Source: Pythium myriotylum (taxonomy: Eukaryota; Oomycota; Peronosporomycetes; Pythiales; Pythiaceae). From it: DNA of 64,000 bases. The number at the start of each line of letters is the position of its first letter. The stretch's first letter is position 1. A program made the position numbers and the translations under genes. Shown here piece after piece: positions 56,241 through 64,000 of this stretch. The stretch is from positions 3,038,001-3,102,000 of the forward strand of contig JALJCQ010000013.1 of assembly GCA_023091665.1 (NCBI GenBank). Reading direction: 5' to 3'. The notes under the pieces were generated by a model. It was not told where the DNA came from and did not search any database. It saw nothing but the letters and a program-made list of their open reading frames with translations.

Positions 56241-57213
56241 TGCCTTGGGAGTAACTGAATTGTGGGCACTTGTCGTCTCTGCCAACAGACTTTGGCGGAA
56301 GAAGGGCAACAACGTACTCCGTACTTTAGAGAGAAGTCTCTATACGCGTACTTAATTCTGGTTCGCAAGGCGCCATCATTCATGCTTCCAATGCGTACTT
56401 ACGAAGCGTACTTTAAAGGTCAAACTTAATGGGCGCACCTAGAGGGCGTACTTAAACGACGCACTTAGAGGGCGTACTCAATAACCGAGAAACCGAACCT
56501 AGAATGAAAGGACACTATTTTAAGTTAAAGGGAAAATTAATGTAGACCACGAGTTGTTACGAATTATAATAATAATGAGTTAAGTGATTCTCCAACAAGC
56601 GTAGTCTGGGATGACTTATAGGTTAGGTGCCCCACCATGGAATAATCCGATGGTCAATCCGACACAGTGTCACTCAGTTGGGCGCTCCGCGGGGGAGGGA
56701 CTAAACCCACTACGCCCACCTAGGGCCGAAGTCCATCTTGGGATCATGCGCCCCGCGGTTGTGCCAGAGGAATGTGTCGGCGCTTGGGACGACCCCCGGA
56801 GTTTTCGCCGACGTCGGCGGAGTAGGCAAGTTGGAGAATGAGAGATTGGGACAGAGGCCCGATCAAGAAAGGAGTCAGTTTTTCTTTATTTCGCTTGGAA
56901 TCCTCAAAATTCCTGAAAGATCACAGAATCTTTCGATAAAATAAAATTTACTGAAATCAGGAATAAATCAGGATATGCCATTGGATCTTTCTAATTTCCT
57001 GAAAGTTTCCAAGAAATCTAGAACAAAAGTTCGCAAGGTCAGAACCAAATCTAGAAGGAACCGTGAAAGGTCGGTTTTCTTCTGAAAGGACGCCAGATCT
57101 TTCGTCTATGGAAAGATCCGGCAGATCAGAATATGTGAATGAAGGTGAAAGTCTGAACAGAAATCAGAACATTTCAGCTGTGAGTTTAGTGATATGGCTA
57201 CTTTTAGTGGGAG
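56241..57213. other. Copia 3' untranslated part
   Basis: No coding signal. Several copies of GCGTACTTA / GGGCGTACTTA-like words occur between 56340 and 56490, making a short degenerate tandem array. It ends in a purine tract before the LTR. Confidence 0.5.
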
Positions 57214-57415
57214 TGTTACAGGTGACACTATTTGGAGGTAATATAGGAAACCTGCTATTGGTTAAAATTAAAAATTAGCCAGATCCTAATCCTACAGGGT
57301 GGCTCCCAGCCACAGGTTTGCCGAAGGATGTGGAGGAGTAGCCACCTGGCGTGCGCTCGGCCGTTTTAGGCACGAGTCGCACATGGCCACTCCCGAAACT
57401 GACGGCCACACAACA
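57214..57415 (+). repeat. Copia 3' LTR (202 bp)
   Basis: Starts TGTTACAGGTGACAC, ends GACGGCCACACAACA; homologous to 46351-46522. Confidence 0.8.
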
Positions 57416-57700
57416 ATTATCACCTCGGTTGTATGATGAAGACGGTGAACGTGTGTATGTCATCCAAGATCTGCTGGCCATCACACGCCACCATGGTCAA
57501 GTCCGGTATCTGTGCAATGGGGTGACCTGCCTGAGTCTGAGAACTAGCGGGAAAATGTCACCGACATTGAGCACGGCAGCCACTGGACGGTCTTGCTTGA
57601 ACGTTTTGCCCAACACCAGCAAAAAAACCGCGAGCACGTCGCCGGAGTACCAGACGCCGGTAAGTTGTGGGAGGATGTAACGTCACAGCCACCCCTCAGC
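57416..57700 (+). mobile_element. Gypsy element A, right part (chromodomain)
   Basis: In shifting frames it reads LYDEDGERVYVIQDLLAITR, HHGQVRYL and a diverged chromodomain ending like HWTVLLERFAQHQQ. It continues the gypsy A integrase tail cut at 46350. Confidence 0.55.
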
Positions 57701-58500
57701 AATGGCGTCAAGCGATCCCGTCTCGGCATCGATACAGTTCAACACGCCTCAGCACGGTGCCTCAGCAACACTCACCTCGTCTCTTCGCATCGAAGCCGTT
57801 GCAACAGGTCTATTTCTTGCTAAACGGATCTTCCACTGCTGGTCTGACGACCCAGACCGCGACGTGATGGAGGTGTGTAACCTGGTGCCATCGCCCACTC
57901 AGTTACCTGTGCTCACATACTGGACCGTGAAACTGGCGGGTTAGGTTCCTAAGCCCCGATCCAATAACTTCGCCACTTGGACGCTTGACCAACTATGGAG
58001 AGAGTGTACGAAGGGCTCCCGCGGAAGACGTCCAAGGAAACGCGAATCGAGAAGCTCCGTGCGCGCGACCAAACCCACGACGTTTTCTATACACATGCGG
58101 ACCCGGAGCTGTTACTTCCTGTCTCTTTGCGCAAGGCCAGACATTGCATCGTTTGCTTACTCAGTGTTCTGTTCATAGACCGCTTCAGCGAACGATTTCC
58201 AATTGCTTGCAGCGCCACGAGCTCAACAATCACGAGGACCGCACCGTCTCGATTATCTGGTGTGATGTCATTTCAACCTGGTGGGCTATAATAATCTCTG
58301 GTCTGCTGATTCGCTATTCAGTAACCTGGATCCATCCAAGATCGTACCGCATTCTACGCCAAATTACCTTGATGTGTGGAAGAACTTGAGCCGCAAGTAT
58401 GTCATAGCTGTCGCAAAATTTACCAAATCAGGTCACCACGACCCGAACTTCTCCTCGTTATGCGAGGGCAATGTTCCACTCGCCATCATGCATAATATGC
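57701..58500 (+). other. Unassigned debris with a Myb/SANT-like scrap
   Basis: The frame at 58281-58500 reads YLDVWKNLSRKYVIAVAKFT followed by KSGHHDPNFSSLCEGN. A W-K-x-L-x-x-x-Y ... FTxSG-H pattern recurs in oomycete repeat-associated proteins as I remember them. Nothing intact is present. Confidence 0.3.
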
Positions 58501-58502
58501 AT

Positions 58503-58528
58503 GAGAGAATATTTGGTTTGACCTCAAG
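58503..58528 (+). repeat. 26-base inverted repeat, left copy
   Basis: GAGAGAATATTTGGTTTGAC plus CTCAAG is the exact reverse complement of 63500-63525, 5.0 kb away. It brackets the pogo and hAT remnants. Confidence 0.75.
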
Positions 58529-58850
58529 GCATATATTATCAGGGTCCGGAAAAATACAATACTTCATTGATTTTTGATCTGACGCGGCTCAATAAATTAT
58601 TTCTATATTTTTATTTGAGGTCGTATTGAGGCGATCTACAATGACACTACACCTTATCGGCTCTGTCTCTTGTGGGCGTCAAGCTCCTTGAGGGCTGCCG
58701 AGACCGCATGCAAGTCCCATACCGACTTCCTCTTCTTATACCGGACAGTGGTTTATACCGGACACTCCTCTATTTGGGTCATTAAACGTGTATTTTTATT
58801 AAATCAATACGTAATCGATTGTGCCTTTCTTGAGTGGCCGACGTGATCGA
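58529..58850. other. AT-rich spacer
   Basis: No gene seen. CAGGGTCCGG at about 58550 and the AT-rich stretch behind it could be a transposon end. Confidence 0.3.
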
Positions 58851-60001
58851 CGACATGGCTGGGCGGACGCCAATCCAAGGCACGCAAGTAGTCCCTGTTG
58901 AACACGTGCGCGACGTCTACGACTACAGATTCAAACGCTGTGGTCGCGTTCTTCCTCGAAGGCTTCCAAGTTGGCTTCTTGCAACGCCATGAACTCTCGT
59001 CCCGTACCCGTACGCATCAGAGCCAGACGCGCCTATCTGAGGCAGAGAGCCAAGCTCGTGAGTTTGCCATTGAACTCTTCAACAAGATCAGAGAGCTCAA
59101 CCTATCGCCAGAGGACATCTACAACGCTGACCAAACTGCAGTCTTTTTCGAGCTTCTGCCAAAGCGTACGATCCACGAGACCGGTGTCAAGACTGTTTGG
59201 GTCAAGTGTGGGAGCAAAGACAAGGAACGTGTGACGGTGATGCTCATGGGCCGGATGGATGGGTACAAGACAGACCCGTGGGTCGTCCTCAAGGCGACAC
59301 CTTCGAAGGATCCGAAGACGCAACGATTGAATGATGAGAAGCAGCATGGCTTTGGTCGCGTTCCCTGGCCCCAGATTGCCGCGATCGAAACGGAGCACAA
59401 GATTTCAGTGTACGGCAAAAAAGCAGGGTGGTGGAACGGTAGCATTCACCGTGAGTATCTGGAGCACCATTTCGGTGACCGCAACCCCCAGAGTCCGCCC
59501 AAGCTGCTCCTCCTCGACCATTTCTCTGGTCACTCGACAGAAGAGGTTGTCGCTTACGCTTGAAGTGTGAACGTCCACCTCATGCAAATACCTGCCGGTA
59601 TGATATGGCGTTCTCAGCCCGCAGACGTGGCTTGGATGAAGCCATTCAAGGATCATCTGCGTCGACTCTGGGTCGAAAGCCTCCGCCGCCAGCTCGCTGA
59701 GCCACGCCCCGCAGGCCAGCCGTTCAAAATGGCGGCACCAAGCCGCGCAGAACTTGCTGGGTGGATTCGTGTGGCCTGGGATCGGTTGTCGACTCAGACT
59801 ATCGAGAACGGTTTCCGAGCGTGCGGTTTTGAGCGTAGCATGGCAGTGGAATCAGGCATGGCTCAAGATGAGATAGATGCCACTGCTGTGATCGAGCAGC
59901 TCGAAGCGGCAGGCGTCGACTGCAGAATGGAGCTTACTGACGCGGTGGATATTATAGTTAGACATGCAGCAGAGATAGCTAGGCAAAATGAGAGTCAGTA
60001 G
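58851..60001 (+). pseudogene. pogo/Tigger-type transposase with one stop codon
   Basis: It begins within the CENPB-type DNA-binding region (LQRHELSSRTRTHQSQTRLS). The DDE domain follows with the three acidic sites: DIYNADQTAVFFE, LLLLDHFSGH and SQPADVAWMKPFK. A single TGA at about 59561-59563 splits the frame between the second and third site; the same frame continues to 60001. The N-terminal helix-turn-helix is missing or out of frame. It resembles the pogo/Tigger elements, which insert at TA. Confidence 0.75.
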
Positions 60002-60023
60002 GCGGTCTATGAGATGAGCAAAC

Positions 60024-61640
60024 TTACCGTTCATGGTGCGGAGCATTAACGGGATTGTCCTCGAGGAACAGGAGGGTCTCCAGACGCACAGGAGTCATGG
60101 CCTACCTTTCAGGAGTGAAAACACGACCAGTGGTTGAAAACAAACGCTCGACGTCGTTCGAAGTAGTCGGGATCCAACGGAGATCAATGTAGCGGGACTT
60201 CTTTGGGTCGGCTCATCGGATTTCGTCTGCGAACTTGTCATCCGCATCATCACTCGGCTGGGTTTCAGGCACAGCCTGACGCCCAAAGCGCCGCAGCAAC
60301 GCCTTTTCATCACAGTTCAGCCGACTCTCCTTGTTTTGCAGCACCTTAGTGACGGCGATCTCGAAGTCAGCTGAGTGAACGCCATGAGGTCGAACTTCTT
60401 GATCACGCCGTCAAAAAGCTTCCGGACGCCATCCAGCGAAACAGCGTTTTGGGCTTCCTTCAGCAGTGGGTTACTGTCGTCACATCGGAGACGCTTGCTC
60501 ACGCTCTCAAGCTTCTTCATATCCTTGAAGATCTTCCCGAGCTGGTTGATCTCACGTGCCGAGGGAAAGACCTCGGTGATTTTCGGATCGTCAGTGTCGA
60601 TGGCTGACCGGATCCTGAAGAAACAGTTGACCATTGCAAACGTACTTGACCAACGCGTGGCGTTCCGGGTCACCAGCATCATCGGGCTCTCCGTTCTGCG
60701 CAACTTGGCGCGGTTCTTGACGGTGTCGAGACTCGTCATCAAGTTGTGGATCTTAGTCAAGAGGGGATCAAAACGACCGAGATAGAGGTTGACTGCAAGC
60801 TGAAAACGATGGCTAGCGCAGCCAAGCATGGGCACTTGCGTTCGTCTGGCAAGCGCACCGTTCACTTTGGCATGATCGCACCTGACGAAGCAGAGCTGCG
60901 AGGCTGCGTCAATGTCGTACAGGTCTAACACGTAGTCGAAAAGCTCGATGAACGCGTCAGCATTCATGCTGGTCTCGTCTTCGAAGGGTGTGAAACACAG
61001 CAAATACTTGTCCGCCACCGTAGGATGCGCCTCGTTGTAGACCGCGGCGATGACAGCAACGTTGTGGGTTGACGCCTGGGTCCACGTGTCGAACAAGAAG
61101 CCGAGCAGCTTCCCACGGAGTTGCTCGCGGATGCGCGCTTGCACATCTTCGACAGCCTCCATGCGCTTCACGAGCGTCTTGGCGCACGTCCTCTCGAGCG
61201 TGCTGTACTTGCGCTCTCGCTTCTTCTCGCAGAAATTGATGGTGAGATGATCCATAACGATCCAGTCGAGCCAGCCGTGGGTGTCCACCGCGTCCGCATG
61301 GACGGCGTGATCAAAAAGGAGTCGATCTCGCTCTGTGCGGGGGGTTGGCAACGAGAGAAGTACTCGTCGAGGTACGTGTCCGCACGCGCTGTCTTAAGGT
61401 TGCGTACGGTGTTAGAGTAGCCGCCGGTGGCCGCCGCCGTTCGTTTCTTCGGGCAGAGTCAGCACTGGTACCGCCTGCCCTCGATGTGGGCCACCAGGGT
61501 AGCGTGGAGCTCGGCGTTAGTAGGGTGGGGGGCCTTCGTGGTGCTGGGTAGTCGTAGGAGCTGTTGTGTGACGGAGCAATTGGAAATGTGCGATGCAAGG
61601 AATTGTGGTAAAGCGGCTGGTACTGGGACAGGCGGAGGCG
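60024..61640 (-). pseudogene. hAT-type transposase (broken)
   Basis: The N-terminal BED zinc-finger-like start is seen in a separate frame (AELHATLVAHIEGRRYQC followed by a stop, then LCPKK). The body is an open frame at 61351-60317 with GKLLGFLFDTWTQASTHNVA, MLGCASHRFQLAVN and ATRWSSTFAMV. The dimerisation domain is in a third frame near 60200-60040 (TSNDVERLFST and MTPVRLETLLFLEDN). The stop TAA is at 60026-60024. At least two frameshifts and one stop break it. It lies tail-to-tail with the pogo gene, 22 bases apart. Confidence 0.75.
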
Positions 61641-61699
61641 ACCCACGAGCCCACACGGTACTCTGGAACAGCCTAGATGTTGAGGATAGACGCAGACTA

Positions 61700-61982
61700 A
61701 CGGATATTAGTACGTTTATGGGCGGTGGCGACCGTTCTGTACCGGTACCACCGGTACAGCCGGTCGAAACCGGTATTTCTGATCCTTGTAGTCGATTGGC
61801 TAAAATGGGCTGCCGATCAGACCCGACCTGAGTCTGGGTCGCGTCCAATTGTGAGGGGCGTAATCAGTGTCAGATGGGTAGAGTCGGACCAGGAGTTCAG
61901 CAGCGATAGTGGGTGATAGAGTCGGCAAGGAGCCGGTTTAGAGCCGGTCCCGAACTTAGTCAGCCCAACCTAGCGGAAGATT
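61700..61982. other. Spacer with CCGGT-rich palindromes
   Basis: ACCGGTACCACCGGTACAGC lies near 61740-61760, a dense set of ACCGGT palindromes. No gene seen. Confidence 0.4.
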
Positions 61983-62850
61983 CGTACTTAAGGCAGCTGG
62001 TGACAGCTATGGTAAATAGACTTCCATTTTCACCGTCAAGTCCGCAAGCAAGCCGCAAGACTTGGCGAGGAACGTCGACACCAAGGCTCGCCGTCACCAA
62101 CAGGAGGTGACGTTAAAGAAGATCCGGTGGAATCTGGCTATTGCAGTCGGAGGAAGCCGAAGAACCGCTCAAGGAGCAGCCGATTTGAAGCGCTGGAGCA
62201 AGTCTGCCCGCGGCGTCGGCTGCGCAAGTCAAGGCAAGGTCGTGTGCGCCGGTGGGATCGTCCCCCCGCCACGATCCAAGGAGTGCTACGTTCTCTGGTA
62301 CCTCTGCTCCAGGCGAATACGCCCAAGGAAGCCGCAGCCCGGTCTCACCGGCTGCGCACAAGTGCACCGAGCCCCTGCGTGTTGAGCAGGTGAGTTTCTC
62401 GGCCCGTACGACCCCCCGTACTTAAGGCAGCTGGTGACAGCTATGGTAAATAGACTTCCATTTTCACCGTCAAGTCCGCAAGCAAGCCGCAAGACTTGGC
62501 GAGGAACGTCGACACCAAGGCTCGCCGTCACCAACAGGAGGTGACGTTAAAGAAGATCCGGTGGAATCTGGCTATTGCAGTCGGAGGAAGCCGAAGAACC
62601 GCTCAAGGAGCAGCCGATTTGAAGCGCTGGAGCAAGTCTGCCCGCGGCGTCGGCTGCGCAAGTCAAGGCAAGGTCGTGTGCGCCGGTGGGATCGTCCCCC
62701 CGCCACGATCCAAGGAGTGCTACGTTCTCTGGTACCTCTGCTCCAGGCGAATACGCCCAAGGAAGCCGCAGCCCGGTCTCACCGGCTGCGCACAAGTGCA
62801 CCGAGCCCCTGCGTGTTGAGCAGGTGAGTTTCTCGGCCCGTACGACCCCC
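61983..62850 (+). repeat. Two tandem copies of a 434-bp unit
   Basis: Unit 1 is 61983-62416 and unit 2 is 62417-62850, apparently identical. Each starts CGTACTTAAGGCAGCTGG and ends CCGTACGACCCCC. Unit 2 runs into a 27-base C tract. Confidence 0.85.
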
Positions 62851-62882
62851 CCCCCCCCCCCCCCCCCCCCCCACCCCCCCCC
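62846..62882. repeat. Long C tract (C27, A, C9)
   Basis: It directly follows the second 434-bp unit. Confidence 0.85.
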
Positions 62883-63440
62883 GACCAGTTCTGCTAGACG
62901 GTCTCCTAGCGGGCTACAGTTGTCGGAACCCCAGAGGCTTCACGACCCTCTGGTTCCCTCCCCGACTTTCGGCGGCAGATATCAGCCCACGGTTCACCCC
63001 CACAGCGACTTCACGTGGGGTGTAACGCCAGTGGTTACCACCCAGCTCCAAGAATCTGAAGGTCTGTTGGTGAGGGGTCAGCGATCACGAGCAGTTGCTG
63101 TGCTGTGATTTGTGCCGACCCTCTCTACCACAGAATGAAGCACCGCGCCTCACCATTGACGGCGAACGCGGCTTGCTCGGAGCGTGAGCACGCGCCCGTC
63201 ACCGCCCCACCAACCACTGATGCGCGGGCCACTGACATGTGGGCCAAAGCCACGCTGACCAGTGGATGCATGGACCGCTGGCCCACAGGCCTGTGGATGC
63301 GCAAGGCGTTCGCGCGCGGGTCACTGCCGAGCGGGCCACCGCCCGCGTAGTGATGTGCGGACAGAGCCTCGCGGAGAGGTGCATGCAGAGGTGTTCTGGA
63401 GGTCGAGAATAGGCGATCATTGACGGGTATTGGAGCCCCC
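62883..63440. other. Non-coding stretch
   Basis: Short GC-rich frames only. A pair of direct or inverted words based on GGGCCAC/GTGGCCC near 63220-63345 is the only pattern seen. Confidence 0.35.
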
Positions 63441-63488
63441 ATCAATAAATAATTTTTGACAATTTATTTTTCAATAACGTTTATTGAT
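63441..63488. repeat. AT-rich inverted repeat
   Basis: ATCAATAAA at 63441-63449 pairs perfectly with TTTATTGAT at 63480-63488. The interior is AT-rich and partly palindromic. It lies just inside the right 26-base inverted repeat and may be a transposon end. Confidence 0.45.
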
Positions 63489-63499
63489 TCCCAACCCTG

Positions 63500-63525
63500 C
63501 TTGAGGTCAAACCAAATATTCTCTC
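63500..63525 (-). repeat. 26-base inverted repeat, right copy
   Basis: Exact reverse complement of 58503-58528. CAGGGTTGGG follows it on the minus strand. Confidence 0.75.
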
Positions 63526-63539
63526 GTTCGCGAATGGCG

Positions 63540-63759
63540 GTTTTCTGGCTGCCGATGCTCTAGATCCCAATGGAAAGAGTGGAGCTGGGCCACGACAACG
63601 GCGCTCGGTGCCCTTGGTGTACTTTGCCACTTCCTTGTTTAGCACACAATTGGTGGTACCTGCCGAGTTGGCCACCTCGTGACGGTCATCACCTCCTACA
63701 ACGCGTAGGGCCGCAGCGAGAATGGCTTCAGACGTGTACATCCTCCGCCTGCCAGCCAT
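63540..63759 (-). pseudogene. pogo/Tigger transposase N-terminal fragment
   Basis: The minus strand reads MAGRRRMYTSEAILAAALRV, VANSAGTTNCVLNKEVAKYT and RRCRGPAP. This is the helix-turn-helix start common to pogo/Tigger-like transposases. The frame then enters unrelated sequence at the 26-base repeat, so it was cut by another insertion. It is in reverse orientation to the pogo gene at 58851. Confidence 0.55.
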
Positions 63760-63804
63760 TTTTGCCTCGCGGGAAGTTTTGGCTTGGGAAATCGGTGGTT
63801 CCAA

Positions 63805-64000
63805 TTCAGAACCACCAAACTTCGTATCGATTTGGAGAGGAATATGGGCTGAACAGTTCTAAAGTGGGCTAGGGTTTTGAGACTCTCAAACTGGTGCGAG
63901 ACTTTTGAACTGATGCATACCTTATTAGGATTGACGTTTCTGGGAGGGGAAGTGTATGGTGAAAGAGCGATACTAAAATGGGTCACTTGTGTCGTGTTGT
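63805..64000. other. Window end, no gene recognised
   Basis: AT-rich sequence; it may continue the flank of the pogo fragment. Confidence 0.3.

Larger units (their letters stand above)
46351..57415 (+). mobile_element. Ty1/copia element with LTRs, interrupted by gypsy B
   Basis: 5' LTR 46351-46522 and 3' LTR 57214-57415 both begin TGTTACAGGTG and end CACACAACA. The flanking bases ATCAT (left) and ATTAT (right) are a near-match to a 5-bp target duplication. A purine tract (AGTGGGAG) precedes the 3' LTR. Order inside is gag, protease, integrase and reverse transcriptase, then (after the gypsy insertion) the rest of reverse transcriptase and ribonuclease H, as in copia. The LTRs differ by 10- and 20-base indels plus substitutions, so the element is not young. 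Frameshifts and stops make it defective. Confidence 0.85.

Noticed and set aside
62062..62827. Repeated 107- and 88-codon frames in the 434-bp units
   Set aside because: They are identical only because the units are duplicated; no family resemblance and no codon signal.

Overview
The window looks like nuclear DNA of an oomycete, probably of the Peronosporales/Pythiales type. Genes are dense, are split by short GT-AG introns of about 55-90 bases, and are packed head-to-head or tail-to-tail. The retroelements and DNA transposons are of kinds common in oomycetes (Ty1/copia, chromodomain Ty3/gypsy, piggyBac, MULE, pogo and hAT remnants). There are no operons and no bacterial signals. No species can be named from the sequence alone.

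Bases 1-24050 are a conserved gene block: (-) ATG6/Beclin with a DysF domain inside it; (+) a FRAG1/DRAM/Sfk1 membrane protein; (-) a giant DUF3638/DUF3645 protein broken by two single-base frameshifts; (+) a second FRAG1/DRAM paralogue; (+) a small secreted cysteine-rich protein; (-) a TVP38/TMEM64 (VTT) membrane protein; (+) a large DysF-domain protein; (-) a long disordered acidic and proline-rich protein. Several of these belong to families linked to autophagy or endomembrane biology: Beclin, DRAM, VTT and DysF.

Bases 26080-27560 are a broken copia element. Next comes the most striking object, a 9.6-kb element at 27853-37485. It is bounded by perfect 14-bp terminal inverted repeats and flanked on both sides by TTAA, the signature of piggyBac insertion. 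It carries an intact piggyBac-type transposase fused to chromodomains, an AT-hook/coiled-coil protein, a Myb-like plus DOT1-type histone methyltransferase, and a tandem P-loop kinase-like protein. The promoters of these genes share short sequence motifs. This looks like a large cargo-bearing piggyBac transposon with its own chromatin-related genes.

Bases 37500-64000 are a transposon graveyard. There is a MULE remnant, copia and gypsy fragments, and a broken serine carboxypeptidase exon. A three-layer nest follows: gypsy A is interrupted by a copia element with LTRs (46351-57415), which is itself interrupted by gypsy B (about 50081-55217). Then come a pogo/Tigger transposase with one stop codon and a broken hAT transposase. 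Three direct duplications (630, 201 and 434 bp) abut long G or C homopolymers and may be assembly artefacts.

All gene models with introns were built by eye from reading frame and splice-site phase and have not been checked against transcripts.
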